A stretch of 64,000 nucleotides of DNA from Phaeocystidibacter luteus (GTDB lineage: Bacteria; Bacteroidota; Bacteroidia; Flavobacteriales; Schleiferiaceae). This document shows positions 17,545 through 25,852 of the stretch, one piece after another. The stretch spans positions 1 to 64,000 of the forward strand of contig NZ_WBVO01000006.1 of assembly GCF_008933115.1 (NCBI RefSeq), given 5' to 3'. Within the stretch, counting starts at the first letter, position 1, and the number at the start of each line of letters is the position of its first letter. The notes beneath the pieces are model-generated. The model saw only the letters and a program-made list of their open reading frames with translations. It was not told where the DNA came from and ran no database searches. The position numbers and the translations under genes are program-made.

Positions 17545-18222
17545 TCAAGTCATCATAAAAATCAACAACGCCCCCGTAACCGGTATACTGAGGTTATCAG
17601 ATCCGTAGGCACTTGCAGCTTCAGCAACGGTTGTTGTTACCGCAATGGCTGCGCAAAGAATCAAGGGAGAATCTAACTCCTTCCACATACCCTCCAAAGA
17701 AAAACTAAGTGCAGCTATTGCGAATGCTGATATGAGAAACGCTATTGTGCCTCCGACGGACTTGCCGTCTCTGAAGATGCGGTATGGATTCCACCCCGTC
17801 TTCCGCCCAACTAGCGCCGCTAAAGGGTCACTTATCGCCAGAATAAGTACTGGAATGTAGAAGGCTGATAAAAACTGAAGCTCCTCGTACACACAAAATG
17901 TGATGTACACCCCAACAGGATAGAGAACGCTTCCAAAGGTCTTCCTATCTACATTGTTAATACCCTTCAAAAACTCATACTTAAAACTCAGTAGCAGGAG
18001 TACTAAAAAGGATGAACAAAGTATGAGCACATCCCAATGCGATTTGAGTACTAAGGGAAACAGGAGCACCAAAATTCCGGTACCTATATGACTGATCTTC
18101 CGTGTGATTTCTGGTCGGACCGAGAGCCTGCGGTACAAATACTCCGAGATGCCGAAAAGAGCTAGGAAGGCTCCAGACATCTCCGCGAGCAGCGATGTGT
18201 CTGATATTTGAACCGCACTCAT
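17545..18222 (-). CDS. Dolichol/phytol-kinase-like CTP-dependent membrane protein
   Basis: A 225-residue integral membrane protein with about seven hydrophobic helices. Family-typical features are RKISHIGTGILVLLFP near residue 40, LAISDPLAALVGRKTG near 130, GKSVGGTIAFLISAF near 150 and EAASAYGSDNLSIPV near 205, as in the dolichol kinase/phytol kinase/CTP:phosphatidate cytidylyltransferase superfamily, whose members phosphorylate polyprenols or long-chain alcohols with CTP. It is the last gene of a four-gene operon and overlaps the HMG-CoA reductase stop by 4 nt. This linkage suggests an isoprenoid or lipid alcohol substrate, but that is inference. Confidence 0.75.
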   Translation of the reverse strand: MSAVQISDTSLLAEMSGAFLALFGISEYLYRRLSVRPEITRKISHIGTGILVLLFPLVLKSHWDVLILCSSFLVLLLLSFKYEFLKGINNVDRKTFGSVLYPVGVYITFCVYEELQFLSAFYIPVLILAISDPLAALVGRKTGWNPYRIFRDGKSVGGTIAFLISAFAIAALSFSLEGMWKELDSPLILCAAIAVTTTVAEAASAYGSDNLSIPVTGALLIFMMT

Positions 18223-19436
18223 TTTCTTCCAAGGTTTTTGTGTGCACTGGTAAAGTGTCCTTCTGCAATGGCCGCAGCGATGGAAATCTCGCCGGCCAAC
18301 ACGGTAGCTGCACAGATTTCAGCAAACTTCACAGCGTTTCCAGCTCCATAGCAGTCCATCATCTTTAGGCATTCTGCCTGCGTCGGAAGCGATGTCCCCC
18401 CTCCTACCGTACCTACAATAAGGTTAGGCAGTGTAACCGATACATAGAGGTTTCCCGAAGGACGAATTTCCATGCGGGTGACACCCATTCCAGCTTCGGC
18501 AATGCAGGCAACGTCTTGCCCCGTGGCCATGAACAGTGCTGTTAGGCCATTTGCATAGTGACCTTGCGCTCCGAGTGCTCCACTTTGGATGATATTAAGC
18601 GTAGAGTTCTTCCAGTACTCCACAATATTCTCAGGGTTTGATTTTAGAACGGAGGCAACTACCTCCGGCTTGAGCTCTACTTCGGCTATCACCTTCTTTC
18701 CTCTCACGTGGTTAAGCGCAGAAGCCGTCGCTTTCTTGTCTCCAGAAAAATTCCCTTCGATGTACCATTTCCTTGGTTGTACAGGCGTATTCTCCAAAAT
18801 GTAGCGACAAACCGCGTCGGTACAGATGGTCACCATGTTTTGTCCCGACGCATCGCCCGTAGTGTATTCAAATATGAGCGTTACTTGGGAAGATTCAAGA
18901 TGGACCTTCATGTCCTGCATTTCACCAAAGCGACTCATTTTCGAGGCTTCGGCTTTAAATGCTTCTTTTTGGGTGGTCGTCCATGCAATAAACACTCCTG
19001 CTTCTTCGAGGTTAGAAAAGGCGAAAGTTGGACTGCGTTGAACGCCTTCTTTCACGCACATAGAAGTAACACCGCCAGAAACGGAGCAAGCTTTCGCTCC
19101 TCGGTGGTAAGAAGCCACTAAGGCGCCTTCGGAGGTAGCTAATGGCACGTAGTACTCACCGTTGGCCTTGGTACCGTGTACTACAATTGGCCCCATGACT
19201 CCTGTTGGAACCATGGTCATTCCCACGTAATTTTCGATGTTTCCAACGAAGGAGTTTGAATCATCAATGGATTCAGCCCCTAGAAAAACCCCTCGATTGA
19301 GCTTGGTTAGTGAAGTGAGAAGCGCTCTTCTCTCCTCTACGGCTTCGATAGCGGTAGGGATGGTATTCGATGAAGTAGTCTGACTTCCGTTAGGAATGCC
19401 AGTATGTGTTTGATTTGAATTTCTCATGATATTCAA
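18219..19436 (-). CDS. Hydroxymethylglutaryl-CoA reductase
   Basis: A 405-residue HMG-CoA reductase, reducing HMG-CoA to mevalonate, the committed step of the mevalonate route to isoprenoids. Motifs: ENYVGM (catalytic Glu region), VPLATSEGALVASYHRGAK, TTGDASGQNMVT with catalytic Asp, SGDKKATASALN with catalytic Lys, VGTVGGGTSLPTQ, and a C-terminal SAHKNLGR with catalytic His. The GTVGGGT motif suggests a class I-like catalytic domain. It lacks the eukaryotic membrane domain. An N-terminal Ser/Thr-rich stretch of about 25 residues looks unstructured. Set between CDP-diacylglycerol synthase and dolichol-kinase-like genes with 2-nt and overlapping junctions, an unusual partnership. Confidence 0.9.
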   Translation of the reverse strand: MNIMRNSNQTHTGIPNGSQTTSSNTIPTAIEAVEERRALLTSLTKLNRGVFLGAESIDDSNSFVGNIENYVGMTMVPTGVMGPIVVHGTKANGEYYVPLATSEGALVASYHRGAKACSVSGGVTSMCVKEGVQRSPTFAFSNLEEAGVFIAWTTTQKEAFKAEASKMSRFGEMQDMKVHLESSQVTLIFEYTTGDASGQNMVTICTDAVCRYILENTPVQPRKWYIEGNFSGDKKATASALNHVRGKKVIAEVELKPEVVASVLKSNPENIVEYWKNSTLNIIQSGALGAQGHYANGLTALFMATGQDVACIAEAGMGVTRMEIRPSGNLYVSVTLPNLIVGTVGGGTSLPTQAECLKMMDCYGAGNAVKFAEICAATVLAGEISIAAAIAEGHFTSAHKNLGRK

Positions 19437-19438
19437 GA

Positions 19439-20158
19439 TTAGAGAAGTTGAGAGAATAGGTACGAGAGCGACAATGCGAAGAAGACACTGTCGAAGCGAT
19501 CATTCCAGCCTCCAGTTCCAGGAAGCCAATCGCCGAAATCTTTAATGTTCAGTTTGCGCTTAATCCATGAAGCTATGAAATCGCCAAGGAACGCGTAGAG
19601 AATGTAGGATGTAACGATCAGTACATGTCCCACTACACTGTTCTTAGGTGATGATTTTGAATAGAAAACAAGAAGCGAAACGAGCAAAGCCGAAAAGAAA
19701 CCGCCTACGGTTCCGCCTACCGTCTTTCCAGGACTAACCTTTGGAATGAGCTTCTTTTTGCCGAACAATTGTCCGAATAGCTGCGAAAAGCTATCGAACA
19801 CGATCACGGTCAGGATCACGTCTGCAATTGTTTCTTGAGGCATTTGGGCAGAAAGAACGAATCCTAAGATGATTTGCAGATAGAGCAGAATGCTCAGGAT
19901 CTTTCCCACTTTCCAATTGGACCTCAATATCCGCGAAGCGAATTCAACCAGACCGATGCATCCGAGAACGGCATAAAGCAATAGTCTGTAATCTGGATGA
20001 AGGAAGAGGCTGAATACAAGTAGCGCAACGTATGAAACGAATACGCCGTATTTCTTCCAAGCATTAGCAGGCGTTACGGATGAGCGACGAATGGCAAACA
20101 CATTCATGATCGCTCCAACACCTGCTAGTGCAGCGATGATGTAGAGATAGACTGACAT
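19439..20158 (-). CDS. CDP-diacylglycerol synthase-like (phosphatidate cytidylyltransferase)
   Basis: A 239-residue membrane protein with about seven helices. It has the cytidylyltransferase signature near the C-terminus (FGDWLPGTGGWNDRFDSVFF, with DRFDS matching the family DRxDS), and VSPGKTVGGTVGGFFSA at about 140, together with DSFSQLFGQLFGKKK. The reaction is CTP plus phosphatidate to CDP-diacylglycerol, or an analogous lipid phosphate. It starts 1 nt after the CDP-alcohol phosphotransferase stop. Because other housekeeping copies may exist elsewhere, its substrate could be a non-standard lipid. Confidence 0.82.
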   Translation of the reverse strand: MSVYLYIIAALAGVGAIMNVFAIRRSSVTPANAWKKYGVFVSYVALLVFSLFLHPDYRLLLYAVLGCIGLVEFASRILRSNWKVGKILSILLYLQIILGFVLSAQMPQETIADVILTVIVFDSFSQLFGQLFGKKKLIPKVSPGKTVGGTVGGFFSALLVSLLVFYSKSSPKNSVVGHVLIVTSYILYAFLGDFIASWIKRKLNIKDFGDWLPGTGGWNDRFDSVFFALSLSYLFSQLL

Positions 20159-20159
20159 A

Positions 20160-20732
20160 TCACTTCTCTTTGAGCACCCAGTATAAGCCCTTGGCGTTGG
20201 ACTTCATCTCTGGGATGACGATTTGTACGGTGATATGCTCCACAAAAGCGAAGTACGACCATATGAGCATGATATAGTACGCCCAATCGTAGAACTCGAA
20301 AGCGAATGTGATGAAGAAGAAAATGCCTTGGAGGTATCCTCCTATTTTGAAGGAGTACAGATGTAAACTAGGCATACGACCGAATTTCGCCAGTGCAAAT
20401 CCGATGGTGGACAAGAACAAGCCTAGAAAAATCAAGAATGAAATCAAATGAGGCTCTAGGAAGGTCCACTTGAAGGCAAATAAACCCCAGATGGCTGCCG
20501 CGTAGGTGGTATAATCGGCAATGGAATCTAACCGAGCCCCTAATTCAGTTGCCATGTTAAACACTCTGGCGATGACACCGTCGAGGATATCGGTTATGAG
20601 ATTGATGACGATGAGGATGGCGAAAAGCTGCTCATAGTCTTTGAGGATGGAAAATATCAGCATGGGAAAGGCTAGTAGCCTATAAGCTGATAACGCGTTG
20701 GGTATGGTAGCCCATTGGTTTCTTACGCTCAT
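20160..20732 (-). CDS. CDP-alcohol phosphatidyltransferase
   Basis: A 190-residue membrane enzyme with the CDP-alcohol phosphatidyltransferase motif D-x2-D-G-x2-A-R-x8-G-x3-D-x3-D, here DILDGVIARVFNMATELGARLDSIAD (residues about 48-73). It transfers a phospho-alcohol to or from CDP-lipid. The head-group alcohol cannot be told. First gene of the four-gene operon; a promoter-like TTTG-N18-TATATTGG lies just upstream on the minus strand. Confidence 0.85.
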   Translation of the reverse strand: MSVRNQWATIPNALSAYRLLAFPMLIFSILKDYEQLFAILIVINLITDILDGVIARVFNMATELGARLDSIADYTTYAAAIWGLFAFKWTFLEPHLISFLIFLGLFLSTIGFALAKFGRMPSLHLYSFKIGGYLQGIFFFITFAFEFYDWAYYIMLIWSYFAFVEHITVQIVIPEMKSNAKGLYWVLKEK

Positions 20733-20753
20733 GGTCTATTGGTTTTGGTAGGG

Positions 20754-20783
20754 CCAATATATAAATAATATTAATTCACCAAA
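20754..20783 (-). promoter_or_regulatory. Promoter of the lipid operon
   Basis: On the minus strand, TTTG (20783-20780), 18 bp, then TATATTGG (20761-20754), one mismatch to TAnnTTTG. It precedes the CDP-alcohol phosphotransferase ATG by about 21 nt. Confidence 0.6.
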
Positions 20784-20874
20784 CACCTGACTAACAGTAG
20801 TATAGGTTTCATTTTTGTTATGCATAGGCAGATTATGCGTTGAAATCTTGCTCAAAAGAGATCAACAAGAAACT

Positions 20875-20901
20875 AAAAAGCCCGCCTTTGAGGGGCGGGC
20901 T
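20875..20901 (-). terminator. Rho-independent terminator of outer-membrane protein gene
   Basis: On the minus strand AGCCCGCC and GGCGGGCT arms with a 7-nt loop, followed by five T. It lies 29 nt after the stop of the gene at 20930-21589. Confidence 0.8.
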
Positions 20902-20929
20902 TGTGTTGATGAATAAGAAATCAGATCTT

Positions 20930-21589
20930 CTAAAACATCCAGGTGGTTACGAGACCGTACGAACCGTATTGATAGTATTCCGAAGATGCTCTGAATTGAC
21001 CAAAGGCTCCAAGAGCACAATGCTCTGTAATTGAATAGGTGTATTCAAGAGAAATGGCGGAAGCCCAATCCAAAAATGACCAATAAACTGGTACAGCAAC
21101 ATCAAGAAAATCTCCTTGATCAGTTCGTATGGTTTCCTCGAACTGAATAAACGTTTGGTCATTATATCTTACCAAAAAATCTAAGGCAAGCCCTACACTA
21201 TGTCTAGAAGACCTCAACGGGTAAAATGATATTCTTGGGCCAACACCAATGGCCATTTGCTTGGTGGGGGAAGAATCAAACTGTAGCATTCCATCATCCC
21301 AGATTGGATTAGTCGGATCATAGTAAGGACTTGTACCTCCTGAGGTTACCACAGTTTCCCTGCCGCTTTGAGTTACACCATTAGGCCTTACACCATAAAT
21401 CCCTTCCACGTTGAATCCTAGGTAGAATCTAGACTCGGATATTTGAAATTCACCCGATGTAGAAAACTGTCCGGCCCACATATCACCTGCTTCAATCCAG
21501 GTTCGAGCGGGGCGGAAGGAGAATCGGGCTTGCTGAGAATAACAAGCAAGCGACAACATGCATACAAAAGTGGTTAGGTATGTCTTCAT
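20930..21589 (-). CDS. Hypothetical outer-membrane beta-barrel protein
   Basis: A 219-residue exported protein with signal peptide MKTYLTTFVCMLSLACYSQQ and alternating beta strands rich in aromatic residues, ending in ...GSYGLVTTWMF, a C-terminal aromatic as in outer-membrane barrels. No specific family recognised. It lies just outside the tRNA-Val island. Confidence 0.6.
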   Translation of the reverse strand: MKTYLTTFVCMLSLACYSQQARFSFRPARTWIEAGDMWAGQFSTSGEFQISESRFYLGFNVEGIYGVRPNGVTQSGRETVVTSGGTSPYYDPTNPIWDDGMLQFDSSPTKQMAIGVGPRISFYPLRSSRHSVGLALDFLVRYNDQTFIQFEETIRTDQGDFLDVAVPVYWSFLDWASAISLEYTYSITEHCALGAFGQFRASSEYYQYGSYGLVTTWMF

Positions 21590-21633
21590 GAGAGCGATTA
21601 TTAGAGATTACACGAGAGATCCAAGCATAAAAA

Positions 21634-21664
21634 ACCTCGCATTCGCGAGGGTGATGAGGGATTC
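21634..21664 (-). repeat. tRNA-Val 3'-end-like fragment with adjacent hairpin
   Basis: The 16-base block GGGTGATGAGGGATTC at 21649-21664 is identical to the 3' end of tRNA-Val (as read on the plus strand). It is preceded by an A-run and a CCTCGC-ATTC-GCGAGG hairpin, mimicking the terminator/tRNA arrangement at 27877-27930. It appears to be a relic of a tRNA 3' end. Confidence 0.6.
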
Positions 21665-21791
21665 CGCTCGTGCCTCGCGGCATCCGGGGAGGGAACCTTC
21701 ATTAAGAGAAAGCCTGCACTCCGCCATCCGGCGAAGTGCTACGGCTTTTTTTACGCCCCTGCACTTACAAGCAAGCTTGACGTGCGGGCAT

Positions 21792-21817
21792 AAAAAAAGC
21801 CTCGCTTTCGCGAGGCT
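21792..21817 (-). terminator. Copy of tRNA-Val terminator in left repeat
   Basis: On the minus strand AGCCTCGC-GAAA-GCGAGGCT followed by seven T. Duplicate of the functional one at 27877-27902. Confidence 0.8.
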
Positions 21818-21825
21818 TCCTCTTG

Positions 21826-21869
21826 GTGGGTGATGAGGGATTCGAACCCCCGACCCTCTGCTTGTAAGG
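21826..21869 (-). pseudogene. Truncated tRNA-Val fragment (3' half)
   Basis: The discriminator base to the anticodon-stem 3' side of tRNA-Val(TAC) is present; the 5' half is missing and replaced by AT-rich island DNA. Not functional. Confidence 0.9.
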
Positions 21870-21976
21870 AAAACTTCTATATAGCTGTATATGAGCTATA
21901 ATTCAATATTTTAACAAAAGTGTTTAACCAAAAAATCCACAACAATTTGAACAACATTTATATAATAGATAGTTCT

Positions 21977-21984
21977 TAACTTTG
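21977..21984 (+). promoter_or_regulatory. TAnnTTTG element of the island operon
   Basis: TAACTTTG, exact consensus, 58 nt upstream of the first cargo ATG at 22043. A TTTG lies 27 bp upstream, farther than the usual 19. Confidence 0.5.
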
Positions 21985-21995
21985 ATTAAACAGAG

Positions 21996-22011
21996 TTCCA
22001 CTGCAGTGGAA
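21996..22011. promoter_or_regulatory. 16-bp perfect palindrome, operator candidate
   Basis: TTCCACTGCAGTGGAA, a perfect palindrome lying 11 nt after the TAACTTTG element, where it could act as an operator or as an RNA 5' hairpin. Confidence 0.45.
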
Positions 22012-22042
22012 GTATCAATATCTCAATTAACCTCGTTTATCT

Positions 22043-23212
22043 ATGAATTCTAAATCGACACTCTTCGGTCTATTAATACTAAACATTCTCAGTCTTCCTG
22101 TCTCTAGTCAAATTTACACTCCAACAGGAGGAATTGATGGCACAAGTTATTCGTCTGGAGTTGGTATTGGTGGTAACTCTCCTGCGGCAGCTTTGGATGT
22201 CTTTGCCTCTCCAAGTCTAGGTGCCTTCAGGATTGAAACCAGCTCCATCGTGGATATTGGATTTGACGGAACTAGTCAATCTTCTGGCAGCGAATATGCA
22301 CTTGCTATTGATGAATTTTTAACTGACAACATTACTGGGGGCACATCAATTTCGCGGGTATTTCAAGTAAATCGAGACGGCTTAGCATTCTTTGGAAATC
22401 CATCATTATTTGCCAACCCGCTCAAAATCAACGTTGTAGGCGGATGGCAATCTCGAGTTTCGAACGGTCCATTATTTGGCCTATACTACACCACAGGAAG
22501 TACTTACCCGAGTTACATTCTCGATGATATTCACGGAAACATTCTATGGTCGTTTAACTCTCCGTTGGGGACCACGTCTCATATAATGAAATTAACGGCT
22601 TCGGCCCTTAGAGTTGGTGATGTAAACTCGTCAATTGGAATGTTCAGTGTTGTTAACCCTAACACAACCACCTTTGCGTCAAACACTGGAGTTTTCATTA
22701 AGGCTGGGGGCTCGTCCGTAGTATCAAATGCCTCTTTGACTGCCTTCGAAGTACAAAATTCTTCAGGGACTTCCATTTTTAAGCTTTCTGCCAATGGAAC
22801 AATAGCCTTAGGAGGGACAAGTCGGATTACTGGCAACCCACATTATACCGGTGTGGTTTCTATTTCGGATAATCTCCACCTTGCTGGAACTGAATACCGT
22901 CTATATGTCCAAGATGGCATTAGAACAGAAAGTTTGAAAGTCGATTTAGTGAATAACTGGCCAGATTACGTTTTCAACTCGTCTCATGAGACTTGGAACA
23001 TAGATTATCTTTCAAATTATATTCATCAAAATGGGCATCTTCCTTCTATTCCAGCTGCGGAAGAAGTGCAGAATAAAGGTTATGATGTGGTTGAAATGGA
23101 TAAAGATATCGTGGAGACTGTTGAGCAACTGACACTTCTTCTATTAGAGGCTTACGATCGCATAGAACAACTCGAACAACAACTCGAAGTACAACTAAAA
23201 CAAGAGCCATGA
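22043..23212 (+). CDS. Secreted repeat protein with C-terminal tail-fibre-like (S74-type) stalk
   Basis: A 389-residue exported protein with signal peptide ending in PVSSQ. The body is glycine/serine/asparagine-rich beta repeats resembling bacteroidotal surface or tail-fibre-like proteins. The C-terminal ~60 residues (NGHLPSIPAAEEVQNKG..., then a Glu/Leu/Gln coiled coil EQLEQQLEVQLKQEP) match the end region seen in many Flavobacteria proteins annotated as tail fibre or peptidase S74-like. Function unknown; a surface or adhesive structural role is inferred. First of four same-strand cargo genes in the AT-rich island; its stop overlaps the next ATG (ATGA). Confidence 0.65.
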   Translation: MNSKSTLFGLLILNILSLPVSSQIYTPTGGIDGTSYSSGVGIGGNSPAAALDVFASPSLGAFRIETSSIVDIGFDGTSQSSGSEYALAIDEFLTDNITGGTSISRVFQVNRDGLAFFGNPSLFANPLKINVVGGWQSRVSNGPLFGLYYTTGSTYPSYILDDIHGNILWSFNSPLGTTSHIMKLTASALRVGDVNSSIGMFSVVNPNTTTFASNTGVFIKAGGSSVVSNASLTAFEVQNSSGTSIFKLSANGTIALGGTSRITGNPHYTGVVSISDNLHLAGTEYRLYVQDGIRTESLKVDLVNNWPDYVFNSSHETWNIDYLSNYIHQNGHLPSIPAAEEVQNKGYDVVEMDKDIVETVEQLTLLLLEAYDRIEQLEQQLEVQLKQEP

Positions 23213-24039
23213 AGTATACCATTTGCGTATTAATAATCTGTTCTTCCTTTTCTATGTATTCCCAAGATACTTGGGTAGACCACAGCAACTTCATTGTACA
23301 GCAAAAAGAAAGCATTGCTTCGGATGATGAAATCCGGGCGATGGTAAGCTATTTGTATGAACGTGTGGATAGTTCTTGCTTGTGGAACGGAATATTGTAC
23401 CCTGAAGGAATTACTAAATTCACTTCGTCATCTACAATTCGAGACACAGCGAGAGAGCTTGGTAAATTAATATGGTCGGGGCAAGCGTGCAATAAATCAT
23501 ATTCTACAATCCGGCGCGGAGTAATCGATTCAATAGCCCTTTATTATTTTCAATTGAAAGGAAAAGATGATCAAGACTTTTTCGGCCTAGCGGGAAGAGG
23601 TGCAAGTCTGTTTCTTTCAGCTGAAGCGGTCGTAATCGCCAAGCCCATAGAATGCAATAACTGGATAGGTCCCGGAAAAAGAATCTTTCGTTCAGAATGT
23701 AAATTAGTTGTCGGCGAGGTACTGCATCAGTCAGATTCAACCATTGTAGCTGGTGATACGCTTCTTGTCAAATCATATTCAGGACAGTCACAAGCGGAAA
23801 ATGGCACATTGATTAACAACCATGTGCCTGATTCATTTATTGAAGTGGGTGTTGAAAAAGTGTTCTTACTCTCTTCAACAAACTATTTAGGAAGGGTACT
23901 CGTGCGTAAGTCCTATCGAAGAGAAAATGTTGATGAATTCGCAACCGGTGTTTACAAGGAGTATATACCTAGTCTTGATATTGACTCACCTGATCTAGTT
24001 GTCGATCTCAAGCGATTTTTTATTGATTACAGGCGTTAA
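23209..24039 (+). CDS. Hypothetical secreted protein
   Basis: A 276-residue protein with signal peptide MKYTICVLIICSSFSMYSQ. The body contains WNGILYPEG, GKGKRIFRSECKLVVGEVLHQSD-like beta strands and KVFLLSSTNYLGRVLVRKSYRR. I recognise no family. Translationally coupled to the upstream gene by ATGA overlap, and followed 15 nt later by the metalloprotease gene, so it belongs to the island operon. Confidence 0.6.
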   Translation: MKYTICVLIICSSFSMYSQDTWVDHSNFIVQQKESIASDDEIRAMVSYLYERVDSSCLWNGILYPEGITKFTSSSTIRDTARELGKLIWSGQACNKSYSTIRRGVIDSIALYYFQLKGKDDQDFFGLAGRGASLFLSAEAVVIAKPIECNNWIGPGKRIFRSECKLVVGEVLHQSDSTIVAGDTLLVKSYSGQSQAENGTLINNHVPDSFIEVGVEKVFLLSSTNYLGRVLVRKSYRRENVDEFATGVYKEYIPSLDIDSPDLVVDLKRFFIDYRR

Positions 24040-24054
24040 AATTTCTATGGAATT

Positions 24055-25848
24055 ATGAAAAAATCACTCCTTCTCTCCCTCTTGCTTTACTCTATGCTAG
24101 CATCAGGTCAATTTAATCCACCAATTCCAGAAGGATCTGTATTCATAGGAAGATGGGTCTTATGGTTAACGGGTGAGCCAGTTCCCCACCCAGTACTGAG
24201 TCCAGCGGCATTTGGAAACTCCGATGGTTTTTTAGACGAAGAATTTCATCTACCCTTGGAATATGATCCAAACATACAAGATTATGATTATTTGGATGAT
24301 TTGAATAGGGCAGTGGATAATTGGAACCGAGAAACAAATATTGCGAATATAAAAGTCACAGGAGCTAGCCAGATTCCTGAGCCATGGGCTCTAACTAACA
24401 TCCAGCCCGGTAATCTCATCGTTTCTGTGAATGAGGATTTGAATACCAACGTTCGATGTGATCAACTGCCCCTTCTTGGTAGAACTGAGTTTCAATCGAT
24501 TAGTAGGGAATGCGACGATTCTTCATGGCCTGGAGTAGGCCCGGTATTAGTCAGTGCTATTGTATATGTTCATCCCGCAGCATGCTTCTTTGACCTTGTT
24601 CCTAGTAAAGGTCACTACAGCATGGAAGCTGTTTTGACTCATGAACTTGGCCATTTGTTTGGTCTTAACCACCACGGAACAAGCAGTTTAAGTAACGTCA
24701 TGTATAGGTACTTAGAAGATTATACTCTAAGAGGTGATTTAGGAACACTTGACATAGAAGCGATTAACAGATTATATGGACATGACGGCAGACTTGGTGG
24801 AAATTTTGATGATGATTATTTCAATTCGATTCCTTGCGATGATTTCGATCCTGAAATTGTGGGAGACTTAACAGGTATTCCCACCGATGGAACATTTAAC
24901 CCATATTCAAACCAACCAGGTGTTTCAGTACCTCCCTGCTCAAACTGCTTTAGAGACGAAGGAGAAGAGGGAGTGGATTGTGGAGGTAATTGTGCTCTTC
25001 CCTGCGAAGTCACCTGTACGGGAAATTCTGAGAACAAGAGATATTCAGGACAGAATCCAGCAATTTGGAATCAAACTATTGTTAACGACTGGATTACACT
25101 AGGCGACTTTGATGGTAACACCCCCTCAAATGTAGTTGTGAAGGAAGGTGCAATAAAAAATCTTCAAGCAGGCACCAAAATTGAAATATCTGAAGGGGTC
25201 CATATAGAGAAGGGAGCTGTAGTAGACTTCAATATAGACAATTGCAATTGTCCGGAGCTTTGTTCACCAATTTTGCCAAATGTGTTCACCCCTAATTGTG
25301 ATGGGATTAACGATTTCTATTCTATCAGGGTCAATGGCTGGACTCATTTTTCGATAGAAGTTAAAGATTTATTTGGTCGCACATTGTACACTAGTTCTGG
25401 GGGGCTGGATGAAACGGGATTGCAGATGATCATGTGGAATGGGTTGGATAACGAAGGAGATCCACTTGCAGATTCGTACTACCTAGTCAACGTAACCCTT
25501 ACTTGTGATTGTAATGGCCTCATAAGAGAACTTGAAACCGTGCTTGTGCATGTGATAAATAGCAGCACATGCATGGAAGGCACGCTTAAGAATGACATGT
25601 CTTCTCAGAATTCCAGGAATCTCGTCTACCCTACGAATCTTAGAGTAGGAGATAAGTTTGTAATTGAAGGGATAGCTTTGAACGGAGCTGAAGTAAGGCT
25701 TTTGTCCACTTCTGGAATAGCTCTCAATTCAAGCTATGAGCAGAATGGTTTTAAGGTTCCTCAAAACTCTGCGCCTGGGTTGTATGAAGTTGTTTTGGTT
25801 CGTTCAACGGGAAGAATTGAATCAATTGGGAGGATAATTATTCACTAA
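24055..25848 (+). CDS. Secreted matrixin-type zinc metalloprotease with gliding-motility/T9SS C-terminus
   Basis: A 597-residue exported protease. Signal peptide residues 1-18 (ending ASGQ). The zinc site is HELGHLFGLNHH (HExxHxxGxxH) near residue 200, with a Met-turn NVMY just after, typical of the matrixin/metzincin fold. A cysteine-rich patch (CSNCFRDEGEEGVDCGGNCALPC) near 300 resembles EGF-like or thrombospondin-like modules. At about 400-500 is a gliding-motility-associated region (LPNVFTPNCDGINDFY ... DLFGRTLYTS ... WNGLDNEGDPLADSYYL), and the last ~75 residues (VYPTNLRVGDKF ... APGLYEVVLVRSTGR) form a type A T9SS-like tail. The two C-terminal modules together are unusual. Its location on the island suggests a transferable exported protease. 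Confidence 0.85.
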   Translation: MKKSLLLSLLLYSMLASGQFNPPIPEGSVFIGRWVLWLTGEPVPHPVLSPAAFGNSDGFLDEEFHLPLEYDPNIQDYDYLDDLNRAVDNWNRETNIANIKVTGASQIPEPWALTNIQPGNLIVSVNEDLNTNVRCDQLPLLGRTEFQSISRECDDSSWPGVGPVLVSAIVYVHPAACFFDLVPSKGHYSMEAVLTHELGHLFGLNHHGTSSLSNVMYRYLEDYTLRGDLGTLDIEAINRLYGHDGRLGGNFDDDYFNSIPCDDFDPEIVGDLTGIPTDGTFNPYSNQPGVSVPPCSNCFRDEGEEGVDCGGNCALPCEVTCTGNSENKRYSGQNPAIWNQTIVNDWITLGDFDGNTPSNVVVKEGAIKNLQAGTKIEISEGVHIEKGAVVDFNIDNCNCPELCSPILPNVFTPNCDGINDFYSIRVNGWTHFSIEVKDLFGRTLYTSSGGLDETGLQMIMWNGLDNEGDPLADSYYLVNVTLTCDCNGLIRELETVLVHVINSSTCMEGTLKNDMSSQNSRNLVYPTNLRVGDKFVIEGIALNGAEVRLLSTSGIALNSSYEQNGFKVPQNSAPGLYEVVLVRSTGRIESIGRIIIH

Positions 25849-25852
25849 CCGA

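Larger units (their letters stand above)
21659..21869. repeat. Left 211-bp direct repeat of tRNA-Val island
   Basis: Identical to 27744-27954 except for a G/A difference in the CATCCGG(G/A)GAGGG segment. It contains the tRNA-Val terminator and the tRNA 3' half (21826-21869), ending exactly in the anticodon arm. This is the displaced end of the original tRNA gene, so it marks the left attachment site. Confidence 0.92.

Noticed and set aside
21558-21833. Plus-strand ORF beginning in the left repeat (MRDSARASRHP-type)
   Set aside because: Translation of tRNA-flanking repeat and terminator DNA; a spurious frame that recurs with the repeat.
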